Source: Paucidesulfovibrio sp050251775 (lineage in GTDB: Bacteria > Desulfobacterota > Desulfovibrionia > Desulfovibrionales > Desulfovibrionaceae). From it: a DNA stretch of 64,000 bases. The notes beneath the pieces are model-generated. The model saw only the letters and a list, made by a program, of their open reading frames with translations. It was not told the DNA's origin and ran no database searches. Of this stretch, positions 1-7,741 are shown in pieces (within the stretch, counting starts at the first letter, position 1; each line of letters starts with the position of its first letter). Location of the stretch: assembly GCA_050251775.1 (NCBI GenBank), contig JBFWMD010000008.1, positions 1 through 64,000 on the forward strand, in the 5' to 3' direction. A program made the position numbers and the translations under genes.

Positions 1-20
1 CAGTACCAGCTTTGCGACCA

Positions 21-1712
21 TCAACGCACGTAACCCATCTTTTCCAGCAACAGCAACACGCGGCGCACAGCGTTCTCCGGACTCATATCCGACGTGTCCA
101 GACTGAGGTCCGAGTGCTGCGGCGGTTCAAAGGGATCGTCCACCCCGGTGACGCCTTTTATCACGCCCGCGCGGGCCTTGGCATAAAGCCCCTTGCGGTC
201 GCGCCGCTCGCAGACCGCAAGCGAGGTGGAGACATGGATTTCCACGTAGCCGCCGTATTGGGAAATGAGCTCGCGGTTGGCCCGCCGGGCTTCCTCGTAG
301 GGTGCTATGGGCGCGCAAATGGCGATGCCCCGGTTCTTGACGATTTCCGAGGCCACATAGCCGATGCGCGTCACGTTCAGCACGCGGTGCGCCCGGGAGA
401 AGCCCAGTTCGCTGGAAAGATTGCGACGCACGATGTCGCCGTCCAGCAGCGTCACCGGACGTTGCCCTTCCTCCATGAAATGCGCGTACAGAATCTTGGC
501 CAGGGTGGATTTGCCCGCGCCTGAAAGCCCCGTGAAAAACACGCTGAAGCCCTGGCGGTGCCGGGGCGGATGCGCCCGCCGCATTTCCTGGAGCACGTCC
601 GGGAAGACATACCAGGACGGGATCTCGCGTCCAAATTCCAGAAACGTGTCCAGTTCCTCGGCTGTGGGCGGAGTTTCCTCCTCGGCGGGCGGGACCTCGG
701 CAACGGGCAGAAAACACTTGCGCCGCGCGTGGTAGCGCAAGGACTCGGCGGGCACGGGTTCGATGCCCAGTTCGTCGGCATGGCGTTCCAGCAGCTCCAG
801 GGCCGCTCCGGGCGGATAGGCGGGCACGCCGTTGGGAGACTGGGGTCCGCCCTGATCCGCATATGTCAGAAAATGCGTGCAGCCGCAGGCCTTGAAGACC
901 AGCGCCTGGAGCAGGGCCTCGCGCGGGCCCGCCCCCCTGGAAGCCAGAGGCAGGAGGCCCACTTGGGCCAGATTCTCCGGCAAATGGTGGGAAAAGGCGC
1001 GCAGGCAGCGGACCTTGCGAAAATGATCGTCGTCCACCAGAAAGGGTTGATCCGCAGGCGGCAACAAAAGCAGCGAGGCATCGGCCCGCCGGGCCGCATT
1101 GAGCAGCACTTCGCGGTCCACGCTACGCAGCAAACCGTGAGGATGTGCCCCCAAAACCCGCGTCCAGCCCATGCGCTGAAATCCGTCATGCAGTTCCGAG
1201 GGAGAGCGGCGCAGGTCGGATGAGTCGTGGTGCATGGGCAGATGCAGCCCCTGCAAGGGTCCGCTGGCGTACCAATTGCCCGGTTCCTCCATACAGCGAC
1301 GTACGCCCGCATGGACCAAGGGATCGTCCGTGCCGAAAAGAGCACGGGCTTCGGTGCGGCGGTCCGGTTGCCAAAGGTCCTCCACCTGGAGCACGGCCAG
1401 AGGAAAACCCTCCCGGTCGTTGAGCACCAGTTCGCCCCCGACTTCCAGGGTTTCGGCCACGGCATCGGGCAGAGGCAGACAGAGCGGCAGCGGCCAGAGC
1501 GTGCCGTCGGGCAGGCGCATGTCCGCAAGCACGGATTCATACTCCGCGCGGCCCATGTAGCCCCTCAGGGGCGCGAAGGCCCCCTGCATGAGCAATTCCA
1601 GATCACAGAGTCCGCACCTGCCGAGATCCCAGCTCGGCAGGCCCGGAACGCGACGGCGAAGCACCTGCGCCTCCTCTGGGGGAAGCAGCAGGACGCCGGT
1701 TTTCTTGTCCAT
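21..1712 (-). CDS. APS kinase fused to a degenerate ATP sulfurylase domain
   Basis: The 563-residue protein has the layout of bacterial ATP sulfurylase-APS kinase fusions: a sulfurylase part (about 1-340), a linker, and an APS kinase (388-563). The kinase looks complete, with P-loop GLSGAGKS (395-402), DGD (424-426) and GVDDPFEPP (about 523-531), so it should make PAPS from APS and ATP in the cytoplasm. The sulfurylase part lacks its catalytic signatures: the QxRNxxHRxH segment is replaced by VLGAHPHG (186-193) and GRDHAG by YADQGG (284-289), so it is probably inactive or regulatory. The ATG at 1712 has a GGAGG 4-5 bases upstream; the longer in-frame start at 1736 has none. It follows the barrel gene by 74 bases on the same strand and is probably the last gene of the wza operon. 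Confidence 0.85.
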   Translation of the reverse strand: MDKKTGVLLLPPEEAQVLRRRVPGLPSWDLGRCGLCDLELLMQGAFAPLRGYMGRAEYESVLADMRLPDGTLWPLPLCLPLPDAVAETLEVGGELVLNDREGFPLAVLQVEDLWQPDRRTEARALFGTDDPLVHAGVRRCMEEPGNWYASGPLQGLHLPMHHDSSDLRRSPSELHDGFQRMGWTRVLGAHPHGLLRSVDREVLLNAARRADASLLLLPPADQPFLVDDDHFRKVRCLRAFSHHLPENLAQVGLLPLASRGAGPREALLQALVFKACGCTHFLTYADQGGPQSPNGVPAYPPGAALELLERHADELGIEPVPAESLRYHARRKCFLPVAEVPPAEEETPPTAEELDTFLEFGREIPSWYVFPDVLQEMRRAHPPRHRQGFSVFFTGLSGAGKSTLAKILYAHFMEEGQRPVTLLDGDIVRRNLSSELGFSRAHRVLNVTRIGYVASEIVKNRGIAICAPIAPYEEARRANRELISQYGGYVEIHVSTSLAVCERRDRKGLYAKARAGVIKGVTGVDDPFEPPQHSDLSLDTSDMSPENAVRRVLLLLEKMGYVR

Positions 1713-1786
1713 CTTTCCTCCGATCCCAACAGGCATTCTTTCGTTTGCCCCAGTTCGGAGGTCAGGTCAACGAGCCGTATCGCCGT

Positions 1787-2953
1787 CTACCATTCCTGCG
1801 GCAGATCCCAGCGGATCTCCATGAAGACCTTGTTGCGGTCATAGGTGTTCGAGTTCACGTGGTTCTCGAAGAATTCATGGCTGCCTCCGACCTCCCAGGT
1901 CCAGTCCTCGTCGAGATCATATTCGTAACTCAACTGCCCCTGGGCGTAGGAGGAATCGGTCTCCGTGGACAGGGAATTGTCGGATTCGGCCATCGTGTAC
2001 AGCGCAGTAAACTTCAACCGGCTCCGCTCGGTGAGCAGGTATCTCTCGTTCAGGCGGAAACGGTCGCGGGTCAGGGTTTCGCCGGAAAGACCGATGGTGT
2101 TGTCGCGCGCATATTCCACGTAGCCATCGGACCGGGGATAGTTCCAGGCCAGCCGGGTGCTGCCCACATAGCCGTCGCCCTCGGTATCGGTATCCTGCCC
2201 CGTGCGGTCCACCGTGGTCTTGCTCTGCAGCAGGCCGCCCATGAAGGACCATGTCCAGATTTCGTCGATATCGTAATCGAAACCAGCCATGAACGTGAGG
2301 TCGGAATACGTCCCGTCTCCGTTGTTGTAACGGTTGTCGTACCAGCTCGTGCCCGCGCTGGCCCGTACGCGGAAGCGCTCCGTCCAGATATAGGTCCAGT
2401 CCGCGCTGACGCTCTGGTTGTCGTAGTCCACATACGTATCGCGGTCATAGTCAGTGCTGCCGTACGAGTAGCTCAGCCCGAAGAGATTGCGCTCCGTGAC
2501 CACGAATTCCAGCCTCGGCGAAAGACTCAGCCGACGGCGGGCCGTCTTGGAGGCAATCTGCGCCTGCTCCTCAGCGATGTTGCTGATGGTGTAGTCATCG
2601 TCATAGGAAGTGTTCAAATGCAACCGGACGCGCTCGGTCAGATCGTTGCGGGAGGAGAGCGAATACTTCTGGGTGGTCCGGTCGAGGTTGTCCAGATCGC
2701 CGTACCGGTAGATACCCACAATGGCCTTCAACGTGTTCTTGCTGCGTTCGGTGTTCACATCCACCTGCAACGCGGGCGTCAGACGATGCTCGATGTCGCC
2801 CTTCTTGGTATTGTTCACGTTGTCGTCATAGCTGATCCGGTAGGACGCCTTGGGGGTAACGATGACCTGGGCACTCTGGGCCAGGGCCACGGTCGCGGTC
2901 AGGGCCGTCACCGCCACGGCAAGAATCATGATTGTCAGGGCTCTGGCGTTCAC
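1787..2953 (-). CDS. outer-membrane beta-barrel protein of the polysaccharide locus
   Basis: This 388-residue protein begins with a clear signal peptide (hydrophobic core 8-24, cleavage after ALA near 25). The mature part alternates polar and aromatic residues, is rich in Tyr, Asp, Arg and Thr, and ends in Trp, as outer-membrane barrels do. It resembles the large barrel proteins found beside Wza in exosortase-type polysaccharide loci, where a role in moving polymer across the outer membrane is suspected; I infer the same here. The start is GTG with AAAGGAG 7 bases upstream. Only 12 bases separate it from the end of the wza-like gene, so the two are cotranscribed. Confidence 0.75.
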   Translation of the reverse strand: MNARALTIMILAVAVTALTATVALAQSAQVIVTPKASYRISYDDNVNNTKKGDIEHRLTPALQVDVNTERSKNTLKAIVGIYRYGDLDNLDRTTQKYSLSSRNDLTERVRLHLNTSYDDDYTISNIAEEQAQIASKTARRRLSLSPRLEFVVTERNLFGLSYSYGSTDYDRDTYVDYDNQSVSADWTYIWTERFRVRASAGTSWYDNRYNNGDGTYSDLTFMAGFDYDIDEIWTWSFMGGLLQSKTTVDRTGQDTDTEGDGYVGSTRLAWNYPRSDGYVEYARDNTIGLSGETLTRDRFRLNERYLLTERSRLKFTALYTMAESDNSLSTETDSSYAQGQLSYEYDLDEDWTWEVGGSHEFFENHVNSNTYDRNKVFMEIRWDLPQEW

Positions 2954-2965
2954 GGCTTTGCTCCT

Positions 2966-3568
2966 TTATGGCACGACGATGGTGTCGTTGGGTCTGAGCA
3001 AAACGTTCTGATGCATGTTCTTGCCCAGTGAAATGTCCGCATAATCATAGACATAGACTTTCTGGTCCGGACCGAGACCGCGCACCAGCAGGATGTTGGC
3101 CTCGTCCGCAAAGGGGTTGAACCCGCCGGCCAGGGCCAGGGCCTGGGTCACCGTCATGGGATGCGGCATGATGTAAACCCCGGGACGGTTGACCTTGCCG
3201 ATGACGTAGACCTTGGGGCTGTTCAACTCCACGATCATGATGCTCACGGGCGTATCCGAAATGAACTGCTTGTAGCGACGGTCCACTTCCTTGCGGATGT
3301 CTTCCACAGTGCGTCCGAGGCAAAGCACTTCTCCGATGAGCGGAAGAGATATATATCCATCCGGACGCACCATGACCTGCTGTGTCAGCGTCTCGTCACC
3401 CCAGACGAAAATCTGAAGCACATCTTCAGCTCCGACATGATATCCACCTGGAGAGACGGATTCGAACATCTTTCGGAGATCCTGCTGATCCTCGGCCTGC
3501 GCTGTCTTGTCCGCGACCATGCCCACCATGAACAGCGACAACAACATCATCATAAAGATCTTTTTCAT
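2966..3568 (-). CDS. polysaccharide export protein, Wza/GfcE family
   Basis: The 200-residue protein carries a signal peptide (about 1-25), a polysaccharide-export domain beginning with the usual YHVGAEDVLQIFVWGD (about 49-64), and one SLBB-type domain (about 120-200) with PKVYVIGKVNRPG. Members of this family form the periplasmic and outer-membrane channel for capsule or exopolysaccharide. It is short compared with E. coli Wza (about 380 residues), as is common in this type of locus, and it has no obvious lipobox cysteine. The ATG at 3568 is preceded by GAGGAGG; an upstream in-frame start at 3586 would add six residues without a ribosome site. It is first in a leftward operon behind a sigma-54-type promoter. 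Confidence 0.87.
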   Translation of the reverse strand: MKKIFMMMLLSLFMVGMVADKTAQAEDQQDLRKMFESVSPGGYHVGAEDVLQIFVWGDETLTQQVMVRPDGYISLPLIGEVLCLGRTVEDIRKEVDRRYKQFISDTPVSIMIVELNSPKVYVIGKVNRPGVYIMPHPMTVTQALALAGGFNPFADEANILLVRGLGPDQKVYVYDYADISLGKNMHQNVLLRPNDTIVVP

Positions 3569-3659
3569 GACACCCTCCTCGTCCAATTATCGGGATCGTG
3601 GGCCGAAGCGGCCCGCTATCGGTTTTCCTTGGGATTTTCCGACGCTTCCGGCCATTAAA

Positions 3660-3676
3660 TGCAAAAACGATGCCGG
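3660..3676 (-). promoter_or_regulatory. sigma-54-type promoter for the wza operon
   Basis: Read leftward, the site is CCGGCATCGTTTTTGCA. It has the GG and GC dinucleotides exactly ten bases apart and a TTGCA at -12, close to the sigma-54 consensus TGGCACG-N4-TTGCW. Transcription would start near 3650, about 80 bases before the wza-like ATG. Sigma-54 promoters need an enhancer-binding activator, which is not encoded in the window. Confidence 0.55.
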
Positions 3677-3763
3677 TTCATTTGGAGAGAAATCTAAAAA
3701 AAGTCTACAACCCCCTTTACAGATTGACGGCCACGGTTTACTAGAGTCCCATGGGTAACCAAG

Positions 3764-3807
3764 GTCCACCAACGATATCTTGGACATTGCCGTCCTGTTT
3801 CGGGACG
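3764..3807. promoter_or_regulatory. cluster of GTCC/GGAC half-sites, possible activator site
   Basis: Between the two sigma-54-type promoters lie GTCCA (3764-3768), TGGAC (3781-3785), CGTCC (3791-3795) and GGACG (3803-3807), forming two inverted pairs. Their place, upstream of both promoters, suits an enhancer for a sigma-54 activator. This is inference from position and symmetry only. Confidence 0.3.
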
Positions 3808-3852
3808 CTCGCTCCCTGTTCCACCTCTCTCCTCCCCTTGCCCAAAATTCTT

Positions 3853-3869
3853 TTGGAACAAACATTGCT
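3853..3869 (+). promoter_or_regulatory. sigma-54-type promoter for the rightward polysaccharide operon
   Basis: TTGGAACAAACATTGCT matches the sigma-54 consensus YTGGCACG-N4-TTGCW at the key GG and GC positions with the required ten-base spacing. Transcription would begin near 3880, leaving a leader of about 330 bases before the chain-length gene at 4207. Confidence 0.6.
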
Positions 3870-4206
3870 TACACCAGTTTGGCCACGCGATGCCGCCACA
3901 TTGCGGCCAAGCCGATGGCGTTCCTCCGGGAGGGAAGAATGCGACAGGGGATAACGGACCAGGGGGTCTGAACCTCCGGCAAGCGGGGCGTGGAAATGCC
4001 GAAGAAGTAACGGCAAAGCGGTACGCAACGTCATTTCGGACGCAGGATGCGCCAAATTAATGACGCGGCTTCCTGGAAAAGCATCATCATACTGATGCTC
4101 TTCCACATACGGCAGAAGGCTTTTACGGAAGTGCCGCGCACAGCTTCCACTGCCGTTGGGAAGTACGTCGCAACAGGGCCGGAATTATTTTCCGGGGCAG
4201 GGTGGG

Positions 4207-5952
4207 ATGATGGAATTCCAGAACGATCTGCAATTTTACCTTCGCGTTTTCAAACGCAGGAAGTGGCAGTGCGTCGTGCCCGCCATCGGTGTGATGGTCG
4301 TCTGCACGATGTTCGCGCTTTTTCTTCCTTCCGTGTACAGATCTCAGGCCCTCGTGCTCATTGAGACGCAGGACATTCCCGAAGAGCTTGTGCAAAGCAC
4401 CATCACAGGCCTGGTGGAAGAACGTCTCCAGAGCCTGAACCGCACGGTGCTCAGCCGCTCCAACCTGCTCAAGCTCATCGATCAGTTCGAACTCTACAAG
4501 GACGAAAGCCGCCACAAGACTGTGGGCGAAATCATCGAGGGCATGCGCGACGACATCAACGTGGAGATGGTCACCACCGAGGTCCACGACACCGAGCTGG
4601 CGCGGTCCGGCGTGGCGACTTACGCGTTTACACTTTCTTACGACGGCAAGGAGCCGGAAAAGGTGCTCCAGGTCGCCAACAGGCTCGTCTCGCTTTACCT
4701 TGAAGCCAACATCAAGAGCCGCGAGACCAAGACCCGTTCCGCGTACCAGTTTCTCGAAGGCCGCCTCAACGACCTTTCCACCCAGATCTCCGGCGTGGAA
4801 CAACGGCTCTCCGCATTCAAGGAAAAGAACAAATTCTTCCTGCCCGAACTCGTGCCCACCAACATCCGCATCCTCGACCGCGTGGAGAGCCAGCTCCGCT
4901 TCAAAGAGGACGACATGGAAAAGAGCATGGGCAACTACCAGTTCTGGCTTCGCGAACTGGCCTCCCGGCCCCAGTTTATTCAGGTCCGCGACACGGGCGG
5001 ACAGCGGCTGATCACCCCCGAGGAAGAACTCGACCGCATGCGCCGCGATCTTGTGGCGCTCAAGGCCACCCGCTCCGACGACCATCCCGATGTGGTCAAT
5101 CTCCAGAAGCAGGTGGACGCCCTTGAGGAGCAGGTCAAGTATCGCCAGGACCTGGAAGACTATTCCCTCGAGCTTGAGAGAAAGGAAGATGAGCTCAAGG
5201 TTCTCCGGGAGAAGTTCACGGACAAGCATCCTGACGTGCTCCGCCTCCAGAAGGAAGTCGAGCAACTGCACAAGGACATCGATTCCATTTCCGCGCGCTT
5301 CATGATCAAACCCAAGCACAAGGAACTGGAACTGAACCCGCAGTGGATCCAGGCCAAGAACTCCGCTGAAACCAGCCATATCAACCTTGAACGCCTGCAA
5401 AAGGACATCGACGCACTTCTGACCCAGCAGGCGGACATTCAACACCGCATCGACATGGCCCCGCAGGTCGAGGTGGAGAACAACATCATCAACTCCGAAC
5501 TGGAGATGCTCAAGACCGAACGCGAGGAGCTGCTCAAGAACATGCTCGCGGCCAAGGAGTCCAAGGGGCTGGAGGAATCGGGCCTGGGCGAGAAGTTTAC
5601 CCTGGTGGACCCGCCGCTGATGCCGGAAAAGCCCCACAGCCCGAACCGGCCGCTGCTCTTCGCCCTGGGCATGGTGCTCTCCCTCGCGCTCGGCGCGGGC
5701 GTCGGCTTTACGGGCCAGCTCCTGGACCGCTCGGTGCATGATGCGGAAGAACTCGTCGCGGTCGCGCACCTTCCTGTGCTGGCCGTCATCCCGCAGCTCG
5801 GCGACCTGGACAACAAGGCGGGATTCACGAGGATGCGGCAGCGCCTGCCGCTCGTAGTTCTGCTCTCCCTGGTGGCGGGGCTTCTGGCGATACACTTCCT
5901 TGTGGAGCCTTTGGACATGATCGTCATGCGTCTGATCAAGTCCGTCTTCTAG
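4207..5952 (+). CDS. polysaccharide chain-length determinant (Wzz/GNVR type)
   Basis: The protein of about 581 residues has the Wzz layout: a membrane segment near 25-45, a long periplasmic coiled-coil region rich in Glu, Lys and Leu (about 150-480), and a second membrane segment near 490-515 after a PxxPxxPNRP-like stretch (LMPEKPHSPNRP). An extra hydrophobic segment follows near 560. It is closest in style to the longer chain-length proteins of exosortase-type loci. These proteins set polymer length and work with a BY-kinase, encoded next. Two adjacent ATG codons (4207 and 4210) follow a GGGTGG; either may be used, while a TTG at 4156 lacks a ribosome site. Confidence 0.85.
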   Translation: MMEFQNDLQFYLRVFKRRKWQCVVPAIGVMVVCTMFALFLPSVYRSQALVLIETQDIPEELVQSTITGLVEERLQSLNRTVLSRSNLLKLIDQFELYKDESRHKTVGEIIEGMRDDINVEMVTTEVHDTELARSGVATYAFTLSYDGKEPEKVLQVANRLVSLYLEANIKSRETKTRSAYQFLEGRLNDLSTQISGVEQRLSAFKEKNKFFLPELVPTNIRILDRVESQLRFKEDDMEKSMGNYQFWLRELASRPQFIQVRDTGGQRLITPEEELDRMRRDLVALKATRSDDHPDVVNLQKQVDALEEQVKYRQDLEDYSLELERKEDELKVLREKFTDKHPDVLRLQKEVEQLHKDIDSISARFMIKPKHKELELNPQWIQAKNSAETSHINLERLQKDIDALLTQQADIQHRIDMAPQVEVENNIINSELEMLKTEREELLKNMLAAKESKGLEESGLGEKFTLVDPPLMPEKPHSPNRPLLFALGMVLSLALGAGVGFTGQLLDRSVHDAEELVAVAHLPVLAVIPQLGDLDNKAGFTRMRQRLPLVVLLSLVAGLLAIHFLVEPLDMIVMRLIKSVF

Positions 5953-5983
5953 GATCAAACCACAAGGAATCACGGAGGACGAC

Positions 5984-6745
5984 ATGAACAAACTCGCAAA
6001 GGCCATGCTCAAGGCCATTGATTCGGATACGCTGGTGGGCAACACCCCCCGGGGGGGCGCAAAGGACGGCGGCAACTCCAAAACCGTCAAGCTGAACAAG
6101 GCCCACATGGCCAAGCACATGGTCATCGGGGGCATCACGGACCCGCGCATCCTGGACTACTACAACCTGCTGCGCACCCAGGTGCTCCAGCGGACCCGGG
6201 GCGAGCAGCGCAACGTGATCATGGTCACCTCGGCCATGCCCGGCGAAGGCGCGTCCCTCACGGCCATCAATCTGGCCATCAGCATCGCAAGGGAACTGAA
6301 CCAGTTCGCCCTGCTCGTGGACACGCACCTGCGCAGCCCGGTGATCGACAAATACTTCGGCATCTCCACCAAGCGCGGGCTGTCCGACTACCTGATCAGC
6401 GATGTTCCGATTTTCGACCTGATGATCCGCACCGATCTGGACAAACTGGCGCTGCTCCCCGTGGGCAGGACCATCACCGGCTCCACCGAAATCCTGGGCT
6501 CGCCCAAGATGCGCACCCTGGTGCGCGAGATGAAGGAACGCTACCCGGACCGCTACGTGATCTTCAACTGCCCGCCGCTGCTCCGCGTTCCCGACGCCCT
6601 GGTCTTTTCCTCTTACGTGGACCAGATTCTGCTGGTCACCGAAGCGGGCAAGACCACCCGCAGGCAGATCCGTCAGGCCACGGAAATGCTCGACCGGAAC
6701 AAGGTGCTGGGCATGGTGCTGAACAAGGCCAAGGAAACCGTGTAG
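5984..6745 (+). CDS. BY-kinase-like protein with lost nucleotide-binding residues
   Basis: This 253-residue protein follows the chain-length gene by 31 bases with a GGAGG ribosome site, and has the fold signatures of the CpsD/Wzc cytoplasmic tyrosine kinases. The key residues are changed: the Walker A reads PGEGAS (86-91) with Ala90 where Lys is expected, the Walker A' reads LLVDTHLR with His115 in place of the second Asp, and the Walker B reads FNCPP with Asn195 in place of Asp. There is no tyrosine-rich tail; the protein ends NKAKETV. It is likely a pseudokinase that still binds the chain-length protein, though weak ATP binding cannot be excluded. Confidence 0.8.
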   Translation: MNKLAKAMLKAIDSDTLVGNTPRGGAKDGGNSKTVKLNKAHMAKHMVIGGITDPRILDYYNLLRTQVLQRTRGEQRNVIMVTSAMPGEGASLTAINLAISIARELNQFALLVDTHLRSPVIDKYFGISTKRGLSDYLISDVPIFDLMIRTDLDKLALLPVGRTITGSTEILGSPKMRTLVREMKERYPDRYVIFNCPPLLRVPDALVFSSYVDQILLVTEAGKTTRRQIRQATEMLDRNKVLGMVLNKAKETV

Positions 6746-6763
6746 CCAAGGACAGGCAAGGCC

Positions 6764-7741
6764 ATGTACAATCAATTTTTCGGACTCGCGGAGAAGCCGT
6801 TCTCCCTGGCGGCCAGTCCGAGATATCTCTATCTCGGCAAGAGCCACAAGGCGGCCCTGACCTTTCTGAAGTACGGGCTGGTGGACCGCAGCGGCATCAT
6901 CCTCATGACTGGGGAGATCGGCGCGGGAAAGACCACCCTGACCCGTTATCTCCTGGACAAGCTCAAGCGCCTGAACGCGTTGGATGTCATTGAGATCCCG
7001 AACACCTCGCTGGTGGAGGACACCCTGGTCAGCGCCATCCTCCAGGAGTTGGGCGTGCAGCTCGAAGGCACGGAAACCTCGGCCATGCAGGTGCGCATCC
7101 TCAACGAGTATCTGCTGCGCCAGCAGAAGCGCGACAAGCGCGTGCTGCTCGTGTTGGACGAGGCCCAGAGCCTGCCGGACAGGACCCTGGAGGAGATCCG
7201 GATGCTCTCCAACCTCCAGTCCGGGGAGGACATCCTTCTCCAGGTGCTGATGATCGGCCAGCCCGAACTCCGGCGCAGGATCATGGAACACAGCAAGACC
7301 TACCTTGCCCAGCGCATCGCGGTCTCCTGCCACCTGACCTCGCTGGACCTCTCCGAGGCCCGGCCCTACATCGAGCACCGCCTGAGCGTGGCCGGGCATC
7401 AGGACCCCGCATCGCTCTTCACGGACGAGGCCGTGGCCCTGATCCACGAAGCCTCGGCCGGCGTTCCCAGGGTCATCAACATCCTCTGCAACCTGGCCCT
7501 GATCTACGCTTTTGCCGACGAAAAAACCGTCATCGACGGTCGCATCGCCCAGGAAATCATCAAGGACAAGGCCAAGGACGGCATCCTGCTGACCGCCAGC
7601 GGCAAGCTCATCAGCCCCGAGACACCGGCCAAGCCTGAAGAACTGGCCGAACTGCGCGCAAGAGTGGCACGTCTGGAACAGACCGTGCGCCAGCTGGGAC
7701 GACAGCTCACGCGCCAAAAGGCTGCGCTCGGCAATGCCTAG
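6764..7741 (+). CDS. ExeA-like AAA ATPase of the polysaccharide locus
   Basis: The 325-residue protein starts with the ExeA-type sequence MYNQFFGLAEKPFS, has a Walker A GEIGAGKTT (50-58), a Walker B VLLVLDEAQ (about 127-135), and a short coiled coil at the C terminus (about 290-325). It matches the ATPases found in exosortase-type polysaccharide loci after the BY-kinase gene; their exact task is not established. Unlike the neighbouring kinase-like protein, its nucleotide site appears intact. It lies 18 bases after that gene and its last 8 bases overlap the next gene. Confidence 0.83.
   Translation: MYNQFFGLAEKPFSLAASPRYLYLGKSHKAALTFLKYGLVDRSGIILMTGEIGAGKTTLTRYLLDKLKRLNALDVIEIPNTSLVEDTLVSAILQELGVQLEGTETSAMQVRILNEYLLRQQKRDKRVLLVLDEAQSLPDRTLEEIRMLSNLQSGEDILLQVLMIGQPELRRRIMEHSKTYLAQRIAVSCHLTSLDLSEARPYIEHRLSVAGHQDPASLFTDEAVALIHEASAGVPRVINILCNLALIYAFADEKTVIDGRIAQEIIKDKAKDGILLTASGKLISPETPAKPEELAELRARVARLEQTVRQLGRQLTRQKAALGNA

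Larger units (their letters stand above)
3569..4206. other. divergent control region of the polysaccharide locus
   Basis: No convincing gene lies in these 638 bases. They hold a leftward sigma-54-type promoter (3660-3676), a rightward one (3853-3869), a cluster of GTCC/GGAC half-sites between them (3764-3807), and about 330 bases of rightward leader. The leader contains several inverted repeats: 7-bp arms at 4029-4035 and 4059-4065, a hairpin at 4080-4099, and a hairpin at 4179-4195 just before the ribosome site of the chain-length gene. Short open frames here have no ribosome sites. Confidence 0.6.

Noticed and set aside
4010..4030. GCGGTACGCAACG in the polysaccharide leader, similar to an ops element
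   Set aside because: The order of bases after GCGGTA differs from the ops consensus and no RfaH/NusG-paralogue is in the window.
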